A stretch of DNA of 64,000 nucleotides from Mycobacteriales bacterium (GTDB taxonomy: Bacteria > Actinomycetota > Actinomycetes > DATLTS01). A program made the position numbers and the translations under genes. Within the stretch, counting starts at the first letter, position 1. Every line of letters begins with the position of its first letter. The notes beneath the pieces were generated by a model. The model saw only the letters and a program-made list of their open reading frames with translations, was not told where the DNA came from and searched no databases. Location of the stretch: NCBI GenBank assembly GCA_035533475.1, contig DATLTS010000015.1:1-64000 (forward strand), written 5' to 3'. Positions 42,162 through 50,793 of the stretch are shown in pieces.

Positions 42162-43643
42162 ATGGAGGCTGCTCTGACTACGTTCGCCGACCTAGGCGTA
42201 CTCCCCGAGACCGTCGACGCGCTCGCCGCCGCGGGCATCGTCGAACCCTTCGCCATCCAGTACCTGGCCATCCCGCTGGCCCTCGAGGGCCACGACCTCA
42301 TCGGACAGGCGCGCACCGGAACCGGCAAGACGCTGGCCTTCGGTGTCCCGCTGCTGCAGCGACTCACCTTGCCCGGTGACGGTGGCGTGCAGGCCCTCGT
42401 CGTCGTACCGACCCGGGAGCTCTGCGTCCAGGTGACGGGTGACATCGCGCTCGCCGGACGGACCCGGGGCACCCGGGTGCTCGCCGTGTATGGCGGTCGC
42501 TCCTACGAGCCGCAGGTCGAGGCATTGCGCAGCGGCGTCGACGTCGTCGTCGGCACCCCCGGCCGGCTGCTCGACCTGTCCCGGCAGAAGGCGCTGGACC
42601 TGAGCCGAGTCCGGGTGCTGGTTCTCGACGAGGCCGACGAGATGCTCGATCTCGGCTTCCTGCCCGACGTCGAGCGGATCCTGACCTTCATCCCGGCCGA
42701 CCGGCAGACCATGCTCTTCTCCGCGACGATGCCCGGTCCGGTCGTGACGCTGGCCCGCCGCTACCTTCGCCAACCCACCCACCTGCGAGCCGAGGCGCCG
42801 GAGGAGAGCGCCACCGTTCCCACCACCCAGCAGCACGTGTTCCGGGCGCACGCGATGGACAAAGTCGAGATGCTGGCCCGGATTCTGCAGGCCGAACGCC
42901 GCGGGCTAGCCATCGTCTTCTGCCGGACCAAGCGGACCGCCGCCCGGGTCGCGGAGGATCTGGGCACCCGCGGTTTCGCCGCCGCCGCGGTGCACGGCGA
43001 CCTCGGCCAGGCGCAGCGGGAGCAGGGCCTGCGCGCCTTCCGCAGCGGAAAGGTCGACGTGCTGGTGGCGACCGACGTCGCGGCCCGCGGGATCGACATC
43101 AGCGGCGTCACCCACGTCGTGAACTACCAGTGCCCCGAAGACGAAAAGACCTATCTCCACCGGATTGGCCGGACCGGCCGGGCCGGCGGCTCGGGGATCG
43201 CCGTCACCCTTGTCGACTGGGACGACATCCCCCGTTGGCAGCTGATCAACACGGCGCTAGCGCTGCCGTTCGACGACCCGCCCGAGACCTACTCGACCTC
43301 AGAGCACCTTTATGCCTCGCTTGATATCCCGGCCCGGGCTACCGGGGTACTGCCCCGCGAAGCGCGGGTCCGGGTCGGTCTCGGCGCCGAGCGCATCGAA
43401 GACCTTGGCGAGACCGGCCGTACCCGCAGCCGGCCGGCGCAGCCCCGGCCGGCGGAGCCGCGGCCGGCCGAGCGGGCGCGCGGGGAGCGGACCCGCACCC
43501 GAACCGGCCGCGGGGCGGGCGCGGTGGTCACCCCGGTCAGCGCCGCCGACCCCGCCCGACCGCGGCGGCACCGGCGCCGGCGTCGGGCCAACTCCGGCGG
43601 CGAGGCCGGCAGCGTCCCGTCGTCGGCCGAAGAGACGGCCTGA
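42162..43643 (+). CDS. DEAD-box ATP-dependent RNA helicase
   Basis: About 493 residues (ATG 42162; GTG 42159 or an upstream GTG 42120 possible). Q motif FAIQYLAIPLALEGHD, I GQARTGTGKT, Ia VVPTREL, GTPGRLLDL, II LDEADEML, III FSATMP, V ATDVAARGIDIS and VI HRIGRTGRAG are complete. The Arg/Pro-rich tail (QPRPAEPRPAERARGERTRT, given as PRPAEPRPAERARG) probably binds RNA. It corresponds to Rv3211 (RhlE-like). Confidence 0.93.
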   Translation: MEAALTTFADLGVLPETVDALAAAGIVEPFAIQYLAIPLALEGHDLIGQARTGTGKTLAFGVPLLQRLTLPGDGGVQALVVVPTRELCVQVTGDIALAGRTRGTRVLAVYGGRSYEPQVEALRSGVDVVVGTPGRLLDLSRQKALDLSRVRVLVLDEADEMLDLGFLPDVERILTFIPADRQTMLFSATMPGPVVTLARRYLRQPTHLRAEAPEESATVPTTQQHVFRAHAMDKVEMLARILQAERRGLAIVFCRTKRTAARVAEDLGTRGFAAAAVHGDLGQAQREQGLRAFRSGKVDVLVATDVAARGIDISGVTHVVNYQCPEDEKTYLHRIGRTGRAGGSGIAVTLVDWDDIPRWQLINTALALPFDDPPETYSTSEHLYASLDIPARATGVLPREARVRVGLGAERIEDLGETGRTRSRPAQPRPAEPRPAERARGERTRTRTGRGAGAVVTPVSAADPARPRRHRRRRRANSGGEAGSVPSSAEETA

Positions 43644-43701
43644 GCGTTCAAGGCGGCCTTTTGCCGCGCCGACCTTAGGGGAAACCCGAGGAGGCGTCGT
43701 G

Positions 43702-44142
43702 GTGCTACGGACGGTGCATGGTGGGCGGCGGGCGGAGTCCGGCGCTGACCTGCGGACCTGGCTGACCCAGCTGACGGGCTGCCCGCCGGTCACCGAGACC
43801 GTGTTGCTGGCCTGCTCCGCCGACGCGCACCAGGACGAGCCATCGACCTGGTTCTACGTCGAGGCCGATCGCGACAGCGGCGTGGCCCGGCGGCGGTGCC
43901 TCGCCTGCGGTCGGGTCGCTGCGGTCCTCGACTCCGAGGAGCACTGGACGCATCCGCCGGTCTGGTCCTGCACGGGGTGCAGCAACTCCATCGTCGAGGT
44001 CGCCGCGGGACTGGCGGTCGCCGGCGGTGCTGTGACCTGGGTGGCGATCGGCGTGCGCTGCGTGGACTGCGGCACAGTCGCTGGGGTCACCGACCTGCAC
44101 GTGGCCAGTAGGCCGCTCGGCGAAGTCGTCGCGGAGATCTAG
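43702..44142 (+). CDS. Cysteine-rich conserved actinobacterial protein
   Basis: About 146 residues from GTG 43702, with GAGGAGG at 43688-43694 (GTG 43699 equally in frame). Three CxxC pairs, RRCLACGRV, WSCTGCSNS and VRCVDCGTV, suggest one or two zinc ribbons; the mid-segment AAGLAVAGGAVTWVAIG is hydrophobic. I do not recognise a named family. It follows the DEAD-box gene in the same direction after 58 bp. Confidence 0.7.
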   Translation: MLRTVHGGRRAESGADLRTWLTQLTGCPPVTETVLLACSADAHQDEPSTWFYVEADRDSGVARRRCLACGRVAAVLDSEEHWTHPPVWSCTGCSNSIVEVAAGLAVAGGAVTWVAIGVRCVDCGTVAGVTDLHVASRPLGEVVAEI

Positions 44143-44229
44143 GACTCCGGAGCGGCCACGCGCGAGGGACCCGCGGCGCATCGGGGCCACCCGCAACGCC
44201 GCCGCCTTCCGGCCGGCGCCGCCCTGGGC

Positions 44230-44457
44230 CTACAGGGTCCCGAAGCCGACCCGTCGACCCTCGGCCTCGGCAATCTCGACGTAGGCGAGTTTGGCGCTCG
44301 GGATCAGCACCCGCCGGCCCTTCTCGTCAACCAGGTTCAGCACGCCAGCCGGGTCGGCGAGCGCCGCACCGACCGCCTGCTCGACCTCGGCCGGCGACTG
44401 CGCACTCTCGAGGACAATCTCCCGGGGCGCGAACTGCACGCCGATCCTGACTTCCAC
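44230..44457 (-). CDS. DUF3107 protein (TB9.4/Rv3208A type)
   Basis: 75 residues from GTG 44457: EVRIGVQFAPREIVLES, VDEKGRRVLIPSAKLAYVEI and the terminal RRVGFG. A small ATP-interacting-like protein conserved across actinobacteria beside this TetR gene; its function is unknown. Confidence 0.9.
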   Translation of the reverse strand: MEVRIGVQFAPREIVLESAQSPAEVEQAVGAALADPAGVLNLVDEKGRRVLIPSAKLAYVEIAEAEGRRVGFGTL

Positions 44458-44520
44458 GCCGCCGCCTCGCCCTCTCGCGGCTCCGCATCGGAGCCGTCCA
44501 GCCTGGAGGCTATCCCGCGG

Positions 44521-45183
44521 TCACGGGTTGCGCGGAAAGCCGGAGATCCCACGCCAGGCCAACGCTGTCAGCAACTCGACGGCACGGGCCTTGGGCACAC
44601 TGCCGGCCGAGGACAGCCACCAGCGCGCGGACACCTCGGCCAGCCCGGCGAGCCCACACGACAACAGCTCCGACTCCTCGCGCTGGAGTCCGGTGTCGCG
44701 CGCGATGGTGTCGGCGATCGCCTCGATGGAAACCTGGAGTGCCCGTTCGACCCGCGCGCGGACCACCGGCTCGTTGCGCAGATCGGACTCGAAGACGAGC
44801 CGGAACGCGCCCCCCTCGTCGCCGACGAAGTCGAAGTACGCCGCGATGCTCGCCTGCACCCGGGCTCGGTTGTCCGGCGTGGAGGCGAGAGCCCGGTTGA
44901 CCCCTCGTTCGAGGGAAGCCACATGCTGGTCGAGAAGCGCCAGGTATAGCTCGAGCTTGCCCGGAAAATGTTGGTACAGCACGGGTTTGCTGACGCCGGC
45001 TCGTTCGGCGATGTCGTCCATCGCGGCGGCGTGGTAACCATTCGCGACGAAGACTTCCTGGGCAGCTCCGAGCAGCTGGGTGCGCCGGGCCGAGCGCGAG
45101 AGCCGGCTACGGGGACGGGCTTGCGAACCGCTCGTCACGCTGCCCCTCGTCGCTGCGTCGGGCGCAGCGCCTCGCGCGCCCAC
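44521..45183 (-). CDS. TetR-family transcriptional regulator (Rv3208 type)
   Basis: 220 residues. A Ser/Arg-rich N-terminal extension precedes the TetR DNA-binding domain: RRTQLLGAAQEVFVANGYHAAAMDDIAERAGVSKP is represented by AAQEVFVANGYH and DIAERAGVSKPVLYQHF. The ligand domain has LVFESDLRNEPVVR. Located 63 bp upstream of DUF3107 on the same strand. Confidence 0.9.
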   Translation of the reverse strand: MGARGAAPDAATRGSVTSGSQARPRSRLSRSARRTQLLGAAQEVFVANGYHAAAMDDIAERAGVSKPVLYQHFPGKLELYLALLDQHVASLERGVNRALASTPDNRARVQASIAAYFDFVGDEGGAFRLVFESDLRNEPVVRARVERALQVSIEAIADTIARDTGLQREESELLSCGLAGLAEVSARWWLSSAGSVPKARAVELLTALAWRGISGFPRNP

Positions 45184-45219
45184 GGCCGAGCCTACCGGAG
45201 GCTCACCAGGAGGCGGTGC

Positions 45220-45378
45220 CTAGCGGTAGTCCTCGTCGCCTTCGACGATCACGTCCTGCTCGGCCGCGTCCGCGTCGTCGGCCTCGAGCGGCCGCTCCCG
45301 CCGATCGGGCTCCGCCACGTCCTCGACGGTCTGGGCCTGCTCGACGACGTCCGCCTCGGCGGCCTCGAACTCGCTCAC
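45220..45378 (-). CDS. 52-residue acidic small protein
   Basis: From GTG 45378 (GGAG five bases upstream) to TAG 45220: MSEFEAAEADVVEQ...LEADDADAAEQDVIV...DEDYR. Highly acidic and likely disordered. The pattern EADxADxxEQ recurs within the protein and I recall it from short actinobacterial proteins of unknown function, so this appears genuine. It sits between the TetR gene and the LigD-type polymerase. Confidence 0.6.
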   Translation of the reverse strand: MSEFEAAEADVVEQAQTVEDVAEPDRRERPLEADDADAAEQDVIVEGDEDYR

Positions 45379-45432
45379 GGGCACTCCGTCTCGTCGCGTT
45401 CGTTCCCCGCGGCCAGCATGCCGCAGGGCGCT

Positions 45433-46359
45433 TCAGCCCAGCCGACCGGGATCGTCGAAGACGGCGTCGAACAGGTCGCCCAAGGTTGCCACCCGGTCGA
45501 GAGCGTCGGCGGAAAGGAAACGCAAGCCGGCGGGGTTTCCGGACTCCGCGGCCGCCTCGACCTCGGCCCAGGTCACCGGGGTCGAGGCCGTCGGCTCGGG
45601 TTGGGCCCGAAGTGAATAGGGGGCGACCGTCGTTTTCGCCGCGTTGTTCTGGCTCCAGTCGACGAGCACCTTGCCCCGACGCACCGCCTTCGTCATCGAA
45701 GAAACGACGAGCCCCGGGTGGTGTCGCTCCAGGCCTTCGGCGAGAACCCGGGCGTGCCGGTGGACCACTTCCCAGGCGGCGCTGCCATCCAGTCCGGCGT
45801 AGAGCTGGAGTCCCTTTCCGCCGCTCGTCTTAGGCCACGCATGCAGACCGTCGGCGGCCAGCGCGGCCCGGGCCAGCAGGGCGACCCGGGCGCACTCGAC
45901 CAACCCGGCCGGAGGGCCGGGATCGAGGTCGACGACCAGCCGATCCGGATTCATCGGGCGCCCGTCGTCGTCGACGCGCCACATCGGGACGTGCAGTTCG
46001 AGGGCGGCCAGGTTGGCCAGCCAGACCAGTGTTGCCGTCTCTTCGACGACGAGGTAGTCGATGCTCTCCCGGCTACGGGTCGATCCGGGACTGGGCAGCC
46101 GGACCTTGCGGACCCAATCGGGGGTGTGCGACGGGGCGTTCTTTTCGAAGAATGTCGTGCCGTCGACGCCATTCGGGAATCGGCGCACGGTCAGCGGCCG
46201 GCCAGCGAGGTGGCGGAGGAGCACCGGGGCGATCCGCGTGTAGTAGTCGATGACCGCGGCTTTCGTGGTTCCGGCCGCGGGGTAGAGCACCTTCGCCAGG
46301 TTGGACAGCGAGAGCCGACGGCCTTCGACCTGCACCGTCACCTTCTCCGGCGCGCTCAA
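45433..46359 (-). CDS. LigD-type NHEJ polymerase/primase domain protein
   Basis: About 308 residues from TTG 46359, whose TTGA overlaps the upstream transporter stop. The archaeo-eukaryotic primase fold is recognisable: LSNLAKVLYPAAGTTKAAVIDYY is represented by NLAKVLYPAAG; RRFPNGVDGTTFFEKNAP, catalytic DLDPG, KTSGGKGLQLY and VLVDWSQNN. It fills gaps during non-homologous end joining. Ligase and phosphoesterase domains are absent, so they must be encoded elsewhere. Ku is divergent nearby. Confidence 0.92.
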   Translation of the reverse strand: MSAPEKVTVQVEGRRLSLSNLAKVLYPAAGTTKAAVIDYYTRIAPVLLRHLAGRPLTVRRFPNGVDGTTFFEKNAPSHTPDWVRKVRLPSPGSTRSRESIDYLVVEETATLVWLANLAALELHVPMWRVDDDGRPMNPDRLVVDLDPGPPAGLVECARVALLARAALAADGLHAWPKTSGGKGLQLYAGLDGSAAWEVVHRHARVLAEGLERHHPGLVVSSMTKAVRRGKVLVDWSQNNAAKTTVAPYSLRAQPEPTASTPVTWAEVEAAAESGNPAGLRFLSADALDRVATLGDLFDAVFDDPGRLG

Positions 46360-47261
46360 CCGCCCACTTCCTGTTGCACGTCCGCTGGCGGCCGGACGGT
46401 GGCTGAGCCCCGGGCCAGCCGCTCGTTGGTAGGGGCTTCCCCGTGGCGGGCGAGCGCAACCGCGCCAGCGACGGTGCACACGAAACCGATCGCGGCAAGT
46501 CCGACGTAGCCGTGACGTGGATGGTCGTGCAGCAGCGCGACGCCGATCGCGGCCGGGACGAGGGTCTCCGTGACGACGACCGCCGCGGTGACCCGAGTGA
46601 CCGTGCCGCGCTGCACGGCGGTCGCATAGAGCAGGATTCCCAGGAGACCGGCCGCCATCATCGCCCAGGTCGCCGGGTCGGTCACCAGCCCGAGCAGGGA
46701 ACGCGGGTGATGCAGGATCCGGGCGCCGATCCCGGACGCGCCGTAGGCGAGCCCGGCCAGCACCCCGAGCGCCCAGCTACCCGGACCCGGTCCGGTCCGG
46801 GTGGCCCGGCCGGCGAGGAAGGCGACCGCGCCCAGCAGACCGACACCGAGGAGCAACGCCGTCCGCCCGCCGAGGTCCACACCGGCCGGTCGGTTCCGTG
46901 CGGAGGAGATGGCGAGCATCGCGAGGCCGGCACTGACCAGGGCGATCGCCAGCCACTCCCGGGCCTGCAGCCGGGCCCGAAGGAATGCGGCCGCGAGCAG
47001 GGCCGTGACCGCGAGACTCGCCGAGATCGCAGCCTGGACCACGAACAGCGGCAGACTGCGCAGCGCCGCCAGGGACAGTGCGAAGCCGAGCCCGTCGAGG
47101 CCGAGCCCGGCGATGAACATCCAGGAATGGACCAGTCGCCACAGCATCCGAACGTCGACCGACTGGGCACGCTGGGTTCGGCGGGCGCCGATGGTCTGAA
47201 GGATCGTCGCGACCCCGTAGGCGATGGCGGCGGCGAACGCCCCCGCGAGGCCCCAGTGCAC
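46356..47261 (-). CDS. DMT-superfamily multispanning membrane protein
   Basis: 301 residues, about ten transmembrane segments in two EamA-like halves (AAAIAYGVATILQTIGARR; VVVTETLVPAAIGVALLHD). From GTG 47261. It is translationally coupled to the LigD-type polymerase, although no functional link is obvious. Confidence 0.82.
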   Translation of the reverse strand: MHWGLAGAFAAAIAYGVATILQTIGARRTQRAQSVDVRMLWRLVHSWMFIAGLGLDGLGFALSLAALRSLPLFVVQAAISASLAVTALLAAAFLRARLQAREWLAIALVSAGLAMLAISSARNRPAGVDLGGRTALLLGVGLLGAVAFLAGRATRTGPGPGSWALGVLAGLAYGASGIGARILHHPRSLLGLVTDPATWAMMAAGLLGILLYATAVQRGTVTRVTAAVVVTETLVPAAIGVALLHDHPRHGYVGLAAIGFVCTVAGAVALARHGEAPTNERLARGSATVRPPADVQQEVGG

Positions 47262-47374
47262 GCAGTGGACGGTAACCCGTCCGTTTCGGAGCGGGGCCGC
47301 GGCCCGGCGTAGCTGCCGGATCAGCGGGGTAGGATGATCTTGACGATCGGCGATCCGGACCTGGCGAGGCGGGC

Positions 47375-48355
47375 ATGCGCAGCATCTGGAAAGGGGCCAT
47401 CTCGTTTGGCCTGGTCACGATTCCGGTCAAGCTCTATTCCGCCACGGACGTCAAGGACGTCAGCTTTCACCAGGTCCACCGCGCCGACGGAGGCCGGATC
47501 CGCTTCAAGCGCGTGTGCTCGATCGACGGCGAGGAAGTGCCCTTCTCCGACATCGCCAAGGGCTACGAGCTGGGCACCGGAGAGGTCGTCATGCTCGGCG
47601 ACGAGGACTTCGCCGACCTGCCGTTGCGGACGTCGAGGTCGATCGATGTGCTGACGTTCGTCCCGCTCGATCAGGTCGACCCGATGTACTTCGAGCGCAG
47701 CTACTACCTCGAGCCGGAGACCGCCGGCACGAAGCCATACGTTCTGCTGCGCGAGGCGCTCGAGCAGTCCGGGCGGGTTGCCCTGGTCAAGGTGGCGCTC
47801 CGGCAGCGCGAGACGCTGGCCGCGCTTCGGGTCCGGGACGGGGTGTTCGTGCTCGAGACCATGCTTTGGCCGGACGAGATCCGAACACCGGACTTCGCAT
47901 TCCTCGACGAGGAGGTGCCGGTCCGCCCGCAGGAGCTCGCGATGGCCGTTTCGTTGATCGAGACGCTGGCCGGCGACTTCGATCCGATGGCCTACACCGA
48001 CGACTACCGGTCGGCGCTCCAGGAGCTGATCGAGGCGAAGATTGCCGGCCGGGACGTGGTCGCTCCCGCCGAGCCGACCCAAACCGGCGGGGCCGTGGTC
48101 GACCTGATGGCGGCGCTGCGGGCCAGCGTCGAAGCCGCCCGGGGGGGCCGGTCCGATGCCAGCCCAGCGCCGTCGCAACCCGCATCCGCACCCGGGACGG
48201 CGTCGAAACGGGGCAAGGCCAAGACCGCGGCCGCCCCCCGGGGGGCTCGAGCGACCCCCGCCACCGCCGGCGAATCGCCGCGCAAAGCCGCTCCGACTCG
48301 GAAGGTATCGGCCAAGAAGACGGCGAAAAGGACATCGACCCGCCGTTCTGCCTGA
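47375..48355 (+). CDS. ku: Ku protein (non-homologous end joining)
   Basis: 326 residues. SIWKGAISFGLVTIPVKLYSAT at the N-terminus is represented by WKGAISFGLVTIPVKL; FHQVHRADGGRIRFKRVC, GYELGTGEVV and PMYFERSYYLEPE are conserved. It homodimerises into a ring on DNA ends and recruits LigD. The C-terminal ~70 residues are Lys/Ala/Thr-rich, a DNA-binding tail seen in longer actinobacterial Ku. Confidence 0.94.
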   Translation: MRSIWKGAISFGLVTIPVKLYSATDVKDVSFHQVHRADGGRIRFKRVCSIDGEEVPFSDIAKGYELGTGEVVMLGDEDFADLPLRTSRSIDVLTFVPLDQVDPMYFERSYYLEPETAGTKPYVLLREALEQSGRVALVKVALRQRETLAALRVRDGVFVLETMLWPDEIRTPDFAFLDEEVPVRPQELAMAVSLIETLAGDFDPMAYTDDYRSALQELIEAKIAGRDVVAPAEPTQTGGAVVDLMAALRASVEAARGGRSDASPAPSQPASAPGTASKRGKAKTAAAPRGARATPATAGESPRKAAPTRKVSAKKTAKRTSTRRSA

Positions 48356-48452
48356 CCGCCCCCGGGCGCCGGTGCTCAAGGCGACCCCCAGACCGGTCGA
48401 CACCCCGACGAGGGGTTGATCAACCCATCCGCGTCCATTGGGGGCAGTTGAG

Positions 48453-49103
48453 GTGACGCTCACCGACTACGCCGAGATCGTGGCTGCGCTGCGCGCGGTT
48501 CCGGGCGTGGCCGACGCGGACGTCGAACCCGACGAAGAAGGCGGCGGGCTGGGGCTTCTCCGGCTCGGCCTAGCCCCTGGTGTCGACGAGGTCCAAGTGG
48601 CGACCAGCGTGGGCCGTCTGCTCCGCGAGCGCTTCGGCCTCGGCGTGGACGCCGACCGGGTGCAGCTCGTCGAGGATACGGCTACCCCCGAGCCACCGAC
48701 CCTCCCCGAGGGCACCGGCGGCCGGCCGGCGATCACCCGGATGCAGCTTGTTTCTTCAGGGCTCGATGTAACCGCGATCGTCACGCTGCGGCACGGCAGC
48801 TCGTCGGCCTCCGGGGAAAGCACCGGCACGGCCACCCAGTCCGGCGTCCAGCGCGCGGTTGCCGGCGCAACCCTGCGGGCGCTTGAGGGTCTGCTGGACC
48901 GGAGGGCCCGATTCGAACTCGAACACGTCGAGATCTCCAACACCGGGCGGCACCGTACCGTGCTCGTTTCACTGACCATGCTGTCGAATTCCGGCAGCGA
49001 GCGGCTCACCGGATCGGCCACGGTCCGCGAGGATGTCCGCCAGGCCTGCATCCGGGCCACCCTCGATGCGGTCAACCGACGACTCGAGCCGATGCTGCAC
49101 TGA
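48453..49103 (+). CDS. Conserved protein of unknown function
   Basis: 216 residues from GTG 48453 (GGGGG at 48440-48444; TTG 48438 alternative). TDYAEIVAALRAVPGVADADVEPDEEG resembles a small ferredoxin-like alpha/beta domain (short form IVAALRAVPGVADADV). A second domain (RMQLVSSGLDVTAIVTLRH ... VQRAVAGATLRALEGLL ... VEISNTGRHRTVLV) resembles the hydratase-like domains used for acyl-chain biosynthesis accessory proteins, but I cannot assign it. It lies between ku and a peptidase gene. Confidence 0.65.
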   Translation: MTLTDYAEIVAALRAVPGVADADVEPDEEGGGLGLLRLGLAPGVDEVQVATSVGRLLRERFGLGVDADRVQLVEDTATPEPPTLPEGTGGRPAITRMQLVSSGLDVTAIVTLRHGSSSASGESTGTATQSGVQRAVAGATLRALEGLLDRRARFELEHVEISNTGRHRTVLVSLTMLSNSGSERLTGSATVREDVRQACIRATLDAVNRRLEPMLH

Positions 49104-49158
49104 GCCCCTCACGCCCGCCCGCCGGCGGCTGCGGAGCACCCTTTCGTAGGTTGATCCC

Positions 49159-49833
49159 ATGCCGGGAACGATCTGCCTGCAGGGCGGCGCCGAATTCGGG
49201 GATCTCTGCCGTCCGATGGACCTGGACCTGTTGGCCCGGGCGGACGGCGGACCGGTCGTCGTCGTGCCCTTGGCCGCGGCCGTGGGGCGGGAGGCGGAGC
49301 TGGCCGGCCGGCACGGTGTCGAGCACTTCGCCGGTCTGGGTGCGGTCAGCGCCGTCGTCGCCCCGGACGCGCGCTCTGATCCCGGCGCGGCCGAGGCCGC
49401 GTTCGCCATCGCCCGGTTGCTCGTGCTTCCGGGGGGTTCGCCGGGGCGGTTGTTGGACGCTCTGCGGCACACCGGAGCCGATCGCTGGCTCGATGGGGTC
49501 CTCGAACGTGGCGGCGTCGTCATGGGGGCCAGCGCGGGGGCGATGGTCCTCGGGGCGGTGACCCTCCGCCCCGGTGCCCGCCCCGGTTTCGGACCCGGGC
49601 TCGGCCTCCTGCCCGGGCTCGCCGTCGTCCCGCACGCGTCCGACGATGTCGACCGGTTGCAGACGGTCCGGGCGATGGTCGGCACCGCGGTCGTGGTCGG
49701 AATCCCCGAGTGCGCCGGGATCCGGATCGACCCCGACGGCTCGTGGACCGGGATGGGCGCGTCGGCTAGCACCGCCGTCGACGCGGCCGGACCGCGCCGC
49801 CTCGAGGTGGGGGCGACGTGGGCGCTCCCGTGA
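49159..49833 (+). CDS. Peptidase S51/cyanophycinase-like protein
   Basis: 224 residues. The nucleophile Ser lies in VVMGASAGAMVLG, and LLVLPGGSPGRLLDAL gives the class I glutamine-amidotransferase-like fold. VVPHASDDVDRLQ is a further family landmark. Related enzymes cleave alpha-aspartyl peptides or cyanophycin. Its end overlaps the start of the alpha/beta hydrolase. Confidence 0.82.
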   Translation: MPGTICLQGGAEFGDLCRPMDLDLLARADGGPVVVVPLAAAVGREAELAGRHGVEHFAGLGAVSAVVAPDARSDPGAAEAAFAIARLLVLPGGSPGRLLDALRHTGADRWLDGVLERGGVVMGASAGAMVLGAVTLRPGARPGFGPGLGLLPGLAVVPHASDDVDRLQTVRAMVGTAVVVGIPECAGIRIDPDGSWTGMGASASTAVDAAGPRRLEVGATWALP

Positions 49834-50756
49834 GCCTGCGCGAGCTCCCCGGCCCGGATGCGCCACCGCTCGGACCGTGGGCCGGATCGCTGCTCGACGC
49901 CGGCACCGGCGCCCGGGTGTTCGTCCGCCGGGTCCCGGACAGCACCGGTGCGGAGCCTGCCGTGTTCGTCCACGGCCTCGGCGGCGCCGCGACGAACTGG
50001 ACCGACCTGGCGTGGCTCCTCGCCGACGTGGTCGACGGTTACGCGGTCGATTTGCCGGGCTTCGGCTACAGCGAACCGGCTGCCGACGGCCGCTACCGGC
50101 TCGACGCACATGTCGACGCAGTGCAAGGGGTCATCCGCCGGCTCGAGCGCGGCGCGGTGCATCTGTTCGGCAACTCGCTGGGCGGCGCGGTGGCCGTCCG
50201 GCTCGCAGCGGATCATCCCGACCTGGTCCGCTCGCTCACCCTCGTCTCCCCGGCGCTGCCCGATCTGACCCCGTGGCGGCTGCACGACCCGAGGTTGTTG
50301 GTGCTGCTGACCCCCGGCGTGCGCGGGATCGCGCAACGCCGACTTTCGTCCGTGCCGGCCGCCGCGCGGGCTCGGCGGATGCTCCGGCTCTGCTACGCCG
50401 ACCCGACCCGCGTGCACCCGGACCGGGTCGACCAGGTGATCGCGGAGATAGAGCGACGGGACCGGGTGAGCTGGGCGAACCGGGCCCTCCTCGGCTCCCT
50501 CGACGGGTTGGCCCGGGCCAACCTCGAGCCGGGATCGCGTTCCCTGTGGCGGCAAGCGGCCGCCCTCGAGGTCCCCACCCTGTTGCTCTGGGGACGCAAG
50601 GACCGGCTGGTGAACGTCGCTGTGGGACACCGGGCACACCGGCGGATCCGCGGGTCGAAGCTCGTCATCTACCCCGACTGCGGGCACGTGGCCCAGCTCG
50701 AGGCCCCAGAACGGGTCGCCGCCGAGGCGTGGCGCCACGTCACAGCGGCCCGATAA
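49818..50756 (+). CDS. Alpha/beta hydrolase (LipV-like)
   Basis: 312 residues from GTG 49818 with GAGGTGG upstream (GTG 49830 alternative). FVHGLGGAATNW, nucleophile elbow LFGNSLGGAVAVRL (Ser in GNSLGG), acid in LWGRKDRLVN and His in PDCGHVAQLEAPE. Matches the position of lipV (Rv3203) near adnAB in relatives only loosely. A serine esterase of unknown substrate. Confidence 0.88.
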   Translation: MGAPVSLRELPGPDAPPLGPWAGSLLDAGTGARVFVRRVPDSTGAEPAVFVHGLGGAATNWTDLAWLLADVVDGYAVDLPGFGYSEPAADGRYRLDAHVDAVQGVIRRLERGAVHLFGNSLGGAVAVRLAADHPDLVRSLTLVSPALPDLTPWRLHDPRLLVLLTPGVRGIAQRRLSSVPAAARARRMLRLCYADPTRVHPDRVDQVIAEIERRDRVSWANRALLGSLDGLARANLEPGSRSLWRQAAALEVPTLLLWGRKDRLVNVAVGHRAHRRIRGSKLVIYPDCGHVAQLEAPERVAAEAWRHVTAAR

Positions 50757-50793
50757 CCGGGGATACTGCGATCCGGACAGGAGGGAGCAGGCC

